Origin: Chlorogloeopsis fritschii PCC 6912 | Lineage (GTDB): Bacteria > Cyanobacteriota > Cyanobacteriia > Cyanobacteriales > Nostocaceae | DNA: 57,855 nucleotides | NCBI RefSeq assembly: GCF_000317285.1 | Contig: NZ_AJLN01000101.1 | Coordinates: 1-57,855, forward strand | Direction: 5' to 3' | In this document: piece after piece, positions 8,872-17,211 of the stretch | How positions within the stretch are numbered: position 1 is the first letter of the stretch | How the letters are laid out: each line of letters starts with the position of its first letter | Position numbers and translations under genes: made by a program | The notes under the pieces: generated by a model | What the model saw: the letters and a program-made list of their open reading frames with translations, nothing else | What the model was told of the DNA's origin: nothing | Database searches by the model: none

Positions 8872-8899
8872 GCCTCGGTTGGTTTCGCCGAGGTTTTTT
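8872..8899 (+). terminator. intrinsic terminator downstream of the micro-ORF
   Basis: Stem CCTCGG (8873-8878) / CCGAGG (8888-8893) with a nine-base loop is followed directly by six T residues. The only plus-strand unit it can serve is the 8718 micro-ORF or an overlapping small RNA. Confidence 0.75.
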
Positions 8900-9040
8900 G
8901 TTGTTGAGTGCGATCGCATTTTTTAATTAAAACTTAAAATCACGATTTTCACTTTTCATCCAAGGCAAAAAACCTTATTCTTCAGGTAACAGGTGCAAGA
9001 TTGACTCAGACTAAATCCTGTTAACTTAACTCCCCGAACC

Positions 9041-9066
9041 CACTCCCAAGAGTGGGCTTTTTATTT
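9041..9066 (+). terminator. hairpin with short T-rich tail
   Basis: CCCACTC (9041-9047) / GAGTGGG (9052-9058) with a CCAA loop is followed by CTTTATTT. It is oriented for plus-strand transcription although the adjacent gene is on the minus strand. It may end a short plus-strand transcript from the 8900-9040 region, which has no open frame of note. Confidence 0.45.
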
Positions 9067-9085
9067 GAAAGGTTAAATGTGAGCC

Positions 9086-10255
9086 TCATCGCTGCGCTAC
9101 TCGCCTCAATAAAAATATACCTATCCCCAAAAATACAAAGTTAGGCAACCAAGCTCCCATAAAAGGAGAAAAGATTTCCGCTTGTGCCATAGCACCAGTA
9201 ATAAAGTAAAATAAATAATAAGTAAATATAACTATGACGCTTACCCCAAAACTTGTGGCTCGCCCGGTGCGCTGGGGTATTGTTCCCATTGCTGCGCCAA
9301 CTAAACCAAAAACCACACAGACAAACGGCAAGGATATTCTTTGTTGAATCCGTACTTGGAGTTTGCGAATCTTTTGCTCATCACCAGCTAGACGTTCTAA
9401 TTCTAGTTGTTCTAGCGATTGGGTAATACTCATCTCATCGTAGTCGCGGCTTCTTTGCGCTACATCTAATGCTGTGCGGGGTAATTCGAGCTGTTGTTTT
9501 TCAAAGCGCACTATATTGCGATAAGAGCGATCGGCTGCAACTAAATAGATGGTACCGTTATAAAAATCCCAAACGTTTTGAGCTGCATTCCATTGAGCTG
9601 ATTCTGCCACAACAATTTGATTGAGACTTTCTTGAGAACGGTCAATAATAGTCAAGCCTGACATTCGCTTTCCATCAAACTTGTCAGCATAAAACAAGCG
9701 TGTCAGAATCTTTTCTTTACCCCCATCCTTCTGCCTAATATACCGATATTCGGGATAAAAAATGTTTTCCTGCTTGAACATGGGTTTGTCTGACTTCAGT
9801 GCTTGGTCTAGAGTCAGAGTTGCTTGATAATTAGCTATTGGTGCAATTTGTTCGTTAAAAACAAATGTCATTCCTGTCACCAAGAAGCTCATACATACAG
9901 CAGTCATCACCATGCGATAAACGCTGACTCCACAACCACGCAAAGCAATTAATTCACTCTCGCTAGATAGACGGCTGTAAGTCATCAATGTAGCTAAGAG
10001 TGTAGCCATCGGGAAAGCTAAAACAATAAAATTCGGAAATTTCAATAAAAAAACTTTTAAGGCAATACCTATTGGTAGCCCTGATTCTACGATTTTCCTA
10101 ACTAAGTCAAAAACAGCGTCAATTGTGACGCCAATGGAAGAAAAAGCCCCCACACCAAACAAAAACGGTGGCAATAATTCGCTAGCCAGGTAACGATCCA
10201 TGATGGAGAATGGCAGCAGCGAGTTAATGGTGTAGAAAGATTTGTATTTAACCAT
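9086..10255 (-). CDS. LptF/LptG family lipopolysaccharide export permease
   Basis: A 389-residue inner-membrane protein of the YjgP/YjgQ family. N-terminal membrane helices (LLPPFLFGVGAFSSIGVTI, FPNFIVLAFPMATLLATLMTYS) and three C-terminal helices flank a periplasmic beta domain of about 170 residues. It should form the permease of the LPS transport ABC complex with LptB. It lies 74 bp downstream of lptB in the same direction. Only one permease gene is here, so it may homodimerise or pair with a partner encoded elsewhere. A second possible start is the Met at 10201, just before DRYLASELLPPF. Confidence 0.92.
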   Translation of the reverse strand: MVKYKSFYTINSLLPFSIMDRYLASELLPPFLFGVGAFSSIGVTIDAVFDLVRKIVESGLPIGIALKVFLLKFPNFIVLAFPMATLLATLMTYSRLSSESELIALRGCGVSVYRMVMTAVCMSFLVTGMTFVFNEQIAPIANYQATLTLDQALKSDKPMFKQENIFYPEYRYIRQKDGGKEKILTRLFYADKFDGKRMSGLTIIDRSQESLNQIVVAESAQWNAAQNVWDFYNGTIYLVAADRSYRNIVRFEKQQLELPRTALDVAQRSRDYDEMSITQSLEQLELERLAGDEQKIRKLQVRIQQRISLPFVCVVFGLVGAAMGTIPQRTGRATSFGVSVIVIFTYYLFYFITGAMAQAEIFSPFMGAWLPNFVFLGIGIFLLRRVAQR

Positions 10256-10329
10256 TAGTTAATAGTTATTAGTCATTGCTCACTAGTCATTAAGTCATTA
10301 GCCAAGGACAAAGGACAAGTGACTTATGA

Positions 10330-11067
10330 CTAAATCTGGAAATTATCGCCCAAGTAGTATTGGCGCACGAGGTGGTTAGTATAGAGTTCTTTGGCATTGC
10401 CAGAAGCAAGAATTTGTCCTTCGCGCATGATATAAGCCCGATCTGTAATCGCCAGAGTTTCACGCACATTGTGATCTGTAATTAAAATCCCCATGTCGCG
10501 ATCGCGCAATCGTTCAATTAGAGCTTGAATTTCTGCAACTGCGATCGGATCAACTCCCGCAAATGGTTCGTCCAAAAGTAAAAATTTTGGCCCTTCCCTG
10601 CCAGATGCTAAGGCTCTTGCTAATTCAGTTCGGCGTCGCTCACCTCCAGATAGTTGAATTCCTTTACTTCTAGCCAGTTTTTCTAAACGAAACTCTCGCA
10701 ATAATGATTCTAGTCGTCGTGGCCATTCCCAACGGGGTACGTTAGTTTGCTCTAGTACCAATAAGATATTATCCTGCACTGACAACTGGCGAAAAACACT
10801 TGCTTCCTGCGCCAAATAACCAATGCCTAACCGTGCCCTTTTATGCATTGGCAAATTAGTAATATCCTGGTGATCTAACCATACGGTTCCCCGCTCCGGT
10901 TTTTCTAAACCTGTAGCTATATAAAAGGTAGTCGTTTTACCAGCACCATTTGGTCCTAGTAAGCCAACGACTTCACCTTGAGCCACAGACAGATTAACGC
11001 GATTAACAACCGTTCGCTTACCGTAAGTTTTATGAACATTCTCTAAGACTATTTTCACTCTCTGCAC
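10330..11067 (-). CDS. lptB: LPS export ABC transporter ATP-binding protein LptB
   Basis: A 245-residue ABC ATPase. Walker A is GPNGAGKTT at residues 38-46, the signature LSGGERRRTELARAL follows mid-protein, and Walker B is FLLLDEPFAGVDP. LSGGERRR and the DHNVRETL switch region are typical of LptB. It powers extraction of lipopolysaccharide from the inner membrane. It lies between the lptA-like gene and the LptF/G permease gene on the same strand, which supports the assignment. Confidence 0.95.
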   Translation of the reverse strand: MQRVKIVLENVHKTYGKRTVVNRVNLSVAQGEVVGLLGPNGAGKTTTFYIATGLEKPERGTVWLDHQDITNLPMHKRARLGIGYLAQEASVFRQLSVQDNILLVLEQTNVPRWEWPRRLESLLREFRLEKLARSKGIQLSGGERRRTELARALASGREGPKFLLLDEPFAGVDPIAVAEIQALIERLRDRDMGILITDHNVRETLAITDRAYIMREGQILASGNAKELYTNHLVRQYYLGDNFQI

Positions 11068-11162
11068 CCTTTTTCAGGATTGCTAATTGTTACTTGCTAA
11101 TTGCTAATAGCACTCTTAGCAATTAGGTGTTAGCCATTAGCCATAATATCTCAGTGTCAATC

Positions 11163-11669
11163 TTAATTAGAACGCCTAAAATTTCCTGTAGGCGGTGCTG
11201 GTGCAGTAGCTTGATTCAAGTCATTGTCGTTAACAATATAAGTGGATTCTACTTGACGACCGGTTCTAGGTTGAGCGACAAATCGCCCTTCATCAATTAG
11301 ATATGTTACAGTCTCACCTTTGATACTATTGCCGCCCTGTTGCAAAATATAAACGTTACCACTCAAAACAATGCGACGTTCTTTACTGAAGTACTGAGCT
11401 TGAGCAGAGGTTGCCTGAATTTGACGAGCTGGATATAAAAGTTGAACATTGCCGCGAGCTGTTACCACTTGAGTTTTTGCGTCATACTCTTGTACATCAG
11501 AACGAATGGTTAAAGGGCGATTTTCCCCTGAGGTTTGTCCTGATGTTTGTGCGGTAGCAGTTTGTAGTTGATTTGGGAAAGCGATCGCCCCTACAAGTGC
11601 AAATGGCAGCATCAAGGCTAATCCAAAGCGATGCAGCGGAAATTGAGGTAATGGATAAGAAGGCTTCAT
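11163..11669 (-). CDS. lptA: LptA/OstA-family periplasmic LPS transport protein
   Basis: A 168-residue exported protein with an N-terminal signal peptide (hydrophobic stretch LALMLPFALVGAIAF, probable cleavage after ATA-Q) and an OstA/LptA beta-jellyroll repeat domain (VQEYDAKTQVVTARGNVQLLYPARQIQATSAQAQYF). LptA-type proteins bridge the periplasm in LPS transport. It is the first gene of an lptA-lptB-lptF/G unit. It is short, with a single OstA domain, consistent with LptA rather than LptD. Confidence 0.88.
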   Translation of the reverse strand: MKPSYPLPQFPLHRFGLALMLPFALVGAIAFPNQLQTATAQTSGQTSGENRPLTIRSDVQEYDAKTQVVTARGNVQLLYPARQIQATSAQAQYFSKERRIVLSGNVYILQQGGNSIKGETVTYLIDEGRFVAQPRTGRQVESTYIVNDNDLNQATAPAPPTGNFRRSN

Positions 11670-12141
11670 AGCAATTTGGGATTTAAGATTTTAGCTTGTA
11701 TTGTAATTATCTCAAGTACCCGATCCAGATATTGAATCCATAAGCTGGACATTTTCAGGATAGCTACTCACGGGAAATATTGACGTTTGTCTTAACTGGA
11801 GGTTTCACTTCTTAACAGGATTGGGGGAATAGGGAACGGGGAATAGGGAATAGGTTACAGGGTACAGGGTACAGTACGGGGTACCCTCGTTACCAGGTTG
11901 AACCTGGTAACAAGACACTAGAGCAATCTGGCTCTCTCAATTGAATGCAAGATACTCAGTTAAAACGGACTGAAAACTTTGCCTAGTCTAATGAGAAAAG
12001 TTTTAGCTGTGATTTGAAAGAATTGGTATTAGGATTTCTATCCTAACAAGGATTGAAGGATGTTAATAAGTTTTCCCTATAGCTAATTACCTAAACCAAA
12101 TTAATTACACATTCTCTATGCTGTTTCCTGTCCCCCATTCC
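11670..12141. other. 472-bp gene-free stretch with repeats
   Basis: No gene recognised. It contains G-rich STRR-like heptamer-style runs (GGGAATAGGGAACGGGG type, about 11824-11880), a GTTACCAGG palindrome (separate entry) and, at the other end, a C-rich repeat (about 12125-12160) that supplies the last codons and stop of the DUF309 gene. Confidence 0.6.
11889..11911. repeat. GTTACCAGGTT palindrome, copy 1
   Basis: Perfect arms GTTACCAGGTT and AACCTGGTAAC around a single central base. The same palindrome occurs at 38442-38464 and, with one change, at 56480-56502. All three are intergenic. Confidence 0.75.
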
Positions 12142-12540
12142 CTATCCCCTATCCCCAACTCGCTGAATCTTGGGCAGGGTTAAGGCTTGCTCTTCAGTCA
12201 ACTTCACCGAGGCAATCTTTTCTAACTGGGTTTGCTGTAATGTCTTCAATAAATCAGTACTTTGATCCAATAATTCATCTACATCAATGCCACCGTAAAC
12301 TGATGGATAACGTTGTAAGCGATTGCTACCTTCTCCTAACAAAATCGCTGCACCTCTGAAGTTATGGTTACCCAGATGATAAAGTGCCACAGCAATTTGC
12401 AAAATTCCCTGATAAAAGGTTTTTTCTGGCTCTGTTGCTTCTATCCACAGAGCCTCTAAGGTGTCATGACAGGCATAGAATTGCCCAGTATTGAACTGAT
12501 CTATACCTTGCCAAAATTGCTGGGGCAAATCTTCGCTCAT
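12142..12540 (-). CDS. DUF309 domain-containing protein
   Basis: A 132-residue soluble helical protein. The DUF309 signature is clear: FYACHDTLEALWIEAT followed by FYQGILQIAVALYHLGNHNF and a GA-rich helix. The function of the family is unknown; conserved His and Glu residues suggest a possible metal site. The last residues (VGDRG) and the stop codon lie in an STRR-like C-rich repeat, so the C-terminus may differ from relatives. It lies 112 bp downstream of ftrC on the same strand. Confidence 0.9.
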   Translation of the reverse strand: MSEDLPQQFWQGIDQFNTGQFYACHDTLEALWIEATEPEKTFYQGILQIAVALYHLGNHNFRGAAILLGEGSNRLQRYPSVYGGIDVDELLDQSTDLLKTLQQTQLEKIASVKLTEEQALTLPKIQRVGDRG

Positions 12541-12652
12541 AAAAATCCTTGTGAGGTGACTGTGGCTAGCATTAGCAATGCAGATGTCAATTCTAGATAA
12601 TGTTAAGTTCTCTATGTAGGGCTGAAGCCAAAGGCTTACAGCCTTGCGTTGC

Positions 12653-13018
12653 TTACGCCATGCTGTCTCGCACTTGTTTAATGGTTTCTAGAGAAATTTC
12701 TTGCATTTCACCAGCAAACTCATTATCTGGGGTCAAAAATAGCATACAGTGGCACTCTTTACGCTCCCGCATTGGTACACAGGGACAGTTCCAATAAGCA
12801 GCATTTACCTCAGCTTCTTTGTCTTCGTAATGACGGCAGGGGCACAAAGGAGATCCGAGTTCGTCTTTATGCTTGGCAAGTCCTTCAATTACTACTGCGG
12901 TAACAGAAGGTTCAGAACAGAAGTAGGTTCCAGTGCGCTTGGCATATTGTTCGGAAAAATGCCGCATTGCTTCTAAATTCTTATCGCTGGATGTTGTGTT
13001 TACCTCTGGTGAGATCAT
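12653..13018 (-). CDS. ftrC: ferredoxin:thioredoxin reductase catalytic (beta) chain
   Basis: A 121-residue protein. Ferredoxin:thioredoxin reductase passes photosynthetic electrons from ferredoxin to thioredoxins through a 4Fe-4S cluster and an adjacent redox disulfide. The conserved cysteines are visible as TYFCSEPSV, SPLCPCRHY, WNCPCVPM and KECHCMLF, together matching the cluster ligands and active-site disulfide. Length equals the family norm. The variable subunit is not in this window. It is a marker of an oxygenic phototroph. Confidence 0.97.
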   Translation of the reverse strand: MISPEVNTTSSDKNLEAMRHFSEQYAKRTGTYFCSEPSVTAVVIEGLAKHKDELGSPLCPCRHYEDKEAEVNAAYWNCPCVPMRERKECHCMLFLTPDNEFAGEMQEISLETIKQVRDSMA

Positions 13019-13240
13019 AGGATCGGCTACTCATAATTTACACATTTCTTTGCATTGTACCGCAGGCTAACAGAGCTATAACTGGGGAGAATTCCCCGTC
13101 TTTTTGCCTTGTCAAAGTTACCTGAATTTGTGTTTTCGCCCAGATCCTAAGCGTACTGGGATCAAAACAAAGCAGGCATTGCATCTAGATAGTTGCGATC
13201 GCCTAGCATTGAAATTATGAATTCATTGAATTTGCATAGA

Positions 13241-14401
13241 CTATAAACCCAACGGTTTTTGCAGTTGGAGTTGTAGTGGTTGATCTGCTTGCAGCACAAT
13301 CCCAGGATTATCTCTGTTCACTACTACTTTTTCGGGTGTGGCTGTCAAATTTTGCCACAATACCCAACGACTACCCCTAGAAAGCGAAGAGAGGGTTAAG
13401 GGATTTTGAGTGAGCCAAATGATGGGGTTACTTTTAGGACATTCATTTATGGCGTCTTCATCTGCATTGGTTTTTGCTAGGGTTTCCAAAACCACGCGAT
13501 GGCCTTTAATTGAACCTGTAGATGCTGTCCACAGTTGTACTTGCATTTGCTGTCGCTGTGCATAAAAATACAGTGAAGCTGCGGCAATTACTGCTTGCTC
13601 AAAATTGTCTTCTTCCCAGCTGGCAGCGCTGTCAAGGGCGATTATCGTGTCTTGCCCGGCAGTCATCATTTCTAACTCTCGCAATCGTAATTCTCCGTAG
13701 CGGGCGCTGGTACGCCAGTGAATCAGACGCATAGGATCGCCAATGCGATATGGACGTAGCGATCGCACGAGTCCTTCGTTTGCTGTCTGCAATGGTTTAC
13801 CGCAGGGATCGCCTTTGAGACTGTCTTCTTGCCCAATTTCATCGATGAGGGGACAGTTTGTGAGGGGTAGCACTGTAGGATACACAATTGCAGTGGCAGC
13901 ACAATCACGCTGGCGGCGACACCAAAACAATCCCAAGGGCGCACCACTCCCCAAATCGACTGTATGCCAGCGATAAACTCCCCGGCGCACAGTGGGTTGA
14001 TAGTAGATCCAACGGTAGCTTTTTTGGGCAGGAATTGTTTCTATTGCTTGCTGTTGTGGTTTCCCTAAAACGAAAGGGAGCACATCTGTAACTTGGATTA
14101 AGCTCACAGGCTGCTTTTTGGAATTAATGATTTCTAATTCAACCGTCAAACTGTCTCCGGCTGTGATTGGCTCAATCGGATGCCGTTTGACAACTAAACC
14201 CACGAGCGATCGCGGTGGTAAAACAGCTGCTACACCCAACAAAGCAAAACTGACACCACTAATAACGTAAAGCCAACCAGCCATTGTATTGATGCCAGCT
14301 CCAAAAAAACAAATAGCAATTCCCACTAATATCCAACCACCATATGCAGGGGTGCTAGCACAAATCTCTAACCAGGTAGTAATACGTTTAATAATTTTCA
14401 T
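13241..14401 (-). CDS. DUF58 domain-containing protein
   Basis: A 386-residue protein with two N-terminal membrane segments (GGWILVGIAICFFGAGIN and YVISGVSFALLGVAAVL). Then comes a beta-rich region and the DUF58 core LVRSLRPYRIGDPMRLIHWRTSARYGELRLRE with the characteristic YRxGDxxRxIxW pattern, followed by a vWA-like fold (IIALDSAASWEED). DUF58 proteins are usually associated with MoxR-type ATPases; none is adjacent here. It is divergent from pilT. Confidence 0.9.
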   Translation of the reverse strand: MKIIKRITTWLEICASTPAYGGWILVGIAICFFGAGINTMAGWLYVISGVSFALLGVAAVLPPRSLVGLVVKRHPIEPITAGDSLTVELEIINSKKQPVSLIQVTDVLPFVLGKPQQQAIETIPAQKSYRWIYYQPTVRRGVYRWHTVDLGSGAPLGLFWCRRQRDCAATAIVYPTVLPLTNCPLIDEIGQEDSLKGDPCGKPLQTANEGLVRSLRPYRIGDPMRLIHWRTSARYGELRLRELEMMTAGQDTIIALDSAASWEEDNFEQAVIAAASLYFYAQRQQMQVQLWTASTGSIKGHRVVLETLAKTNADEDAINECPKSNPIIWLTQNPLTLSSLSRGSRWVLWQNLTATPEKVVVNRDNPGIVLQADQPLQLQLQKPLGL

Positions 14402-14695
14402 AGTTTATACACAATTAAGCAGACGATGGTGAGTTGAAAATAATACTTGTATCCAAAAATCGAAACAATCAATAATAGCTAAATATTTACTTTTAAGACT
14501 AACTCAATTACGCTTAAAACTCATACAAATAAAGGTTTTTCTGAAGATTTTATGAAGTCAATCTCAAAAATGAGTAGATTAACGGAGAAGATTTAGAATC
14601 TAAGTAACTACACGGTTTAAATTGTTATTTTTAAACTTAATGCAAACCGTTAGTGAAAAATTTATATGTGATTTATATTGCCAGAGGGAACAGAA

Positions 14696-15928
14696 ATGGA
14701 AGACCAGATCGTGTCCCAAGTAGGGACTTCTAAACTTTCGGATCTGCCACTACCACCACCACCAAATCACTTTCTTTTAGGAAAAATAGGACAAACTCCC
14801 GTAAAATTTCCTTCCATTCAGCAGATGGTACGCGATGCCCATGCCCGTAAAACCTCTGATATTCATATTCGCGTTGGTGAAGTACCCCGATTTCGGATTG
14901 GGGGGCAGATGGTGACATATCAGGCAGGAGAAATAGTTACGCCGCAAATTTTTGAAGCCTACTTGTCAGAGATTCTTACCCCCTTGCAGCGTCAGCATTT
15001 TACAGAAACTAAAGAACTGGATACGGCTATTTTTTATCCTGGATTTTTGCGCTGTCGTGTCAATTGTTTTGAAAGCTTAAGCGGTGGTGCGATGGTATTA
15101 CGGCTAATTACCCTTGAGGTGCCTTCAATTGACAATTTAAGCTTGCCGCCAGTTCTCAAACATATTGTTAGTAATAAGCAAGGATTAATTTTAGTGACGG
15201 GGCCGACAGGAGCTGGTAAATCTACCACTCTAGCGGCGATGATTCACTATCTCAATGAAACAACCCAAAAACACATTATCACAATTGAAGATCCAATCGA
15301 ATACGTTCACACCTCCCAACAATGCTTAATTAGTCAACGGGAAGTGGGATTGCATACCCATGAATTTCACCAAGCTTTGCGATCGCTATTGCGGGAAGAT
15401 CCAGACGTAATTTTGATTGGGGAAATGCGCGATCGCGTGACTGTAGATACAGCTCTAAAAGCAGCACAAACTGGCCACTTGGTTTTAGGTACTCTTCATA
15501 CTAAGAGTGCTATTGGTGCGATTAATCGCCTGCTTAACATTTACAATCCCGAAGAACAAGCAACAATGCGCGTTCAAATCCTGGAATCATTGGTTGCAGT
15601 CATTGCTCAAATGTTGCTGCCAACAACAGATAGTCGGCGGGCTGCAGCGATGGAAGTATTAATCAATACACCTGCTATGCAAGATTTCTTGTTGAAGGGC
15701 GAGGAAACTGAAGCTTTCCAGCTGATGGAAGATAGCACTCATGAGGGAATGCAGGTAATGAACCAAGCCCTTTGTCAGCTCATGTTATCTGGTCAAATTA
15801 GTATTGAAGATGCTATCAATGCCTCACCGGATGTAGGTGACTTACGGCGTCGCTCCCGCAATGAAGGTTTCGATCCATCTCATTCTACCCGGCGTAATTG
15901 GGGTTATTCTGACTTTTTTCCGCGATAA
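14696..15928 (+). CDS. pilT: type IV pilus retraction ATPase PilT
   Basis: A 410-residue hexameric ATPase that powers pilus retraction and twitching or phototactic motility. The N-terminal domain includes VRDAHARKTSDIHIRVG. Walker A is GPTGAGKST, the Asp box ITIEDPIEYVH, Walker B DPDVILIGEMRDRVTVDTAL and the His box QTGHLVLGTLHT. I start at the ATG at 14696, which is preceded by AGAGGGA; an in-frame TTG at 14678 would add six residues. The C-terminal tail (about 25 residues, rich in Arg and Ser) is longer than in classical PilT. No pilB or pilC is adjacent. Confidence 0.95.
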   Translation: MEDQIVSQVGTSKLSDLPLPPPPNHFLLGKIGQTPVKFPSIQQMVRDAHARKTSDIHIRVGEVPRFRIGGQMVTYQAGEIVTPQIFEAYLSEILTPLQRQHFTETKELDTAIFYPGFLRCRVNCFESLSGGAMVLRLITLEVPSIDNLSLPPVLKHIVSNKQGLILVTGPTGAGKSTTLAAMIHYLNETTQKHIITIEDPIEYVHTSQQCLISQREVGLHTHEFHQALRSLLREDPDVILIGEMRDRVTVDTALKAAQTGHLVLGTLHTKSAIGAINRLLNIYNPEEQATMRVQILESLVAVIAQMLLPTTDSRRAAAMEVLINTPAMQDFLLKGEETEAFQLMEDSTHEGMQVMNQALCQLMLSGQISIEDAINASPDVGDLRRRSRNEGFDPSHSTRRNWGYSDFFPR

Positions 15929-16049
15929 CCCGTTGCGCTCATTCTATGTTTATAGGACTTACGTACAATCCCTCCAAAAACCTCTTGACTCCGTGTTCTC
16001 TGTGTCCTCTGCGGTTTAATATTTCATAACTCGTGTGTAAGTTCTAGTT

Positions 16050-16153
16050 TAAATAAATCGACCACAGATGGACACAGATGAACACTGATAAAATCTGTGT
16101 CTATCTGTGGTTGTAATTAACCTAGATCCTGATTTTTGCAAGAAGTTTATGTA
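16050..16153. repeat. inverted partial copy of the MITE-like element
   Basis: The segment carries CCACAGATGGACACAGATG, then CTGTGGTTGTAATTAACC and ends TTGCAAGAAGTTTA. It is the reverse complement of much of the 428-553 element, including one end. It lies between pilT and the DUF1338 gene. Just upstream (about 15953-16022) is another dispersed sequence with AGGACTTACG and CCTCTGCGG. Confidence 0.55.
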
Positions 16154-16193
16154 GAGACGCGACACGAGGAAACGAGCGACATTCAACCAAACC

Positions 16194-17105
16194 TTACCTG
16201 TTGACACGAGTCATTTCAAACAACTGCTGGGCATTTTTTCCCAAAAAACCATCAAACAGCATTGGCTTACCAGGCTCTACTTCCACCATATAACGCTGGG
16301 CGATTTCGTAATAAGCGTAAGTCCAGGGAATTTGAATTTCTGTGTCCGTAATATCATCTAAGACTGTCACGTATTCAGTCACTGCTTGCGTTGCCGTTTG
16401 CCGCAAACCACAAGCAACATCACCCTCTATTTCGGCTTTCATCGGTACGCCTAAATTAGCTAAACCACGAGCTGTAGTATCGATATCTGGATATTCTGGA
16501 GTGTTTTGCCGATTAACATAGCCTGTAAAGTGATTGACTGCATAACCGTGCAGCAGCACCCAAGCACCGTACTGAGTGACTTTGTTAACTTCTTCTACAA
16601 CAGAGCGATGGGGAGGTTGCCAATGATAGGTAAAAACTTTTTGCAGTTCCTTGGCAAGGCGATCGCGATCGTGACTGTATGTATCAAATATGGCTGAAAA
16701 GCTAAATAGATTTACACCTGATACTGTTTTCTGAATGAGTTGTGCAGTCTTTTCTGGCAGTTCATCTACAATCAACTCGCTGATGAACAACTTGGGCAAA
16801 TCAAATTCTTCTTGTTGAGGATGGCGATAATGACGAGCGTAAAGATGGCTGTCTGGAAAAGTATACTCCCCTGCGGCTTCGTAACCTAAAGCTTCGGCAA
16901 GTTGAGCCAGATAGTCTATTCCCAGGTTCACCTTACCATGTGAACTATCCACCGTTAAGCGTAAAGACCGAAAGGCGATATGGTCATTGGCGACAGTTCC
17001 ACCAGCATTAGTTATCATCTTTGCGTAGGTTCGAGCATAACTTACCCTGGTGCTATATTCTTGCCAAAGCAATTCCCAAAGGTGATGGGCAAGTAGACGC
17101 TTCAT
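16194..17105 (-). CDS. DUF1338 family protein, probable 2-oxoadipate dioxygenase/decarboxylase-like (HglS family)
   Basis: A 303-residue protein of the DUF1338 family. Characterised members (HglS in lysine breakdown) are Fe(II) enzymes that convert 2-oxoadipate to 2-hydroxyglutarate. The N-terminus (LWELLWQEYSTRVSYARTYA) and the metal-binding NDHIAFRSL motif near residues 40-48 fit the family, as does the later HGYAVNHFTG block. The neighbouring minus-strand aminotransferase and aldehyde dehydrogenase could supply a lysine-to-2-oxoadipate route, but that link is inference. The substrate in cyanobacteria is not established. Confidence 0.85.
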   Translation of the reverse strand: MKRLLAHHLWELLWQEYSTRVSYARTYAKMITNAGGTVANDHIAFRSLRLTVDSSHGKVNLGIDYLAQLAEALGYEAAGEYTFPDSHLYARHYRHPQQEEFDLPKLFISELIVDELPEKTAQLIQKTVSGVNLFSFSAIFDTYSHDRDRLAKELQKVFTYHWQPPHRSVVEEVNKVTQYGAWVLLHGYAVNHFTGYVNRQNTPEYPDIDTTARGLANLGVPMKAEIEGDVACGLRQTATQAVTEYVTVLDDITDTEIQIPWTYAYYEIAQRYMVEVEPGKPMLFDGFLGKNAQQLFEMTRVNR

Positions 17106-17211
17106 AGGGACATCCTAATTCATGTATCAACACTAGCGCAGAATTTCTGTTTCATAGGAATTTCAATCACAAATTCTGCACTGAGGAAGGGCAAGATGCC
17201 CCACTCCAAAT

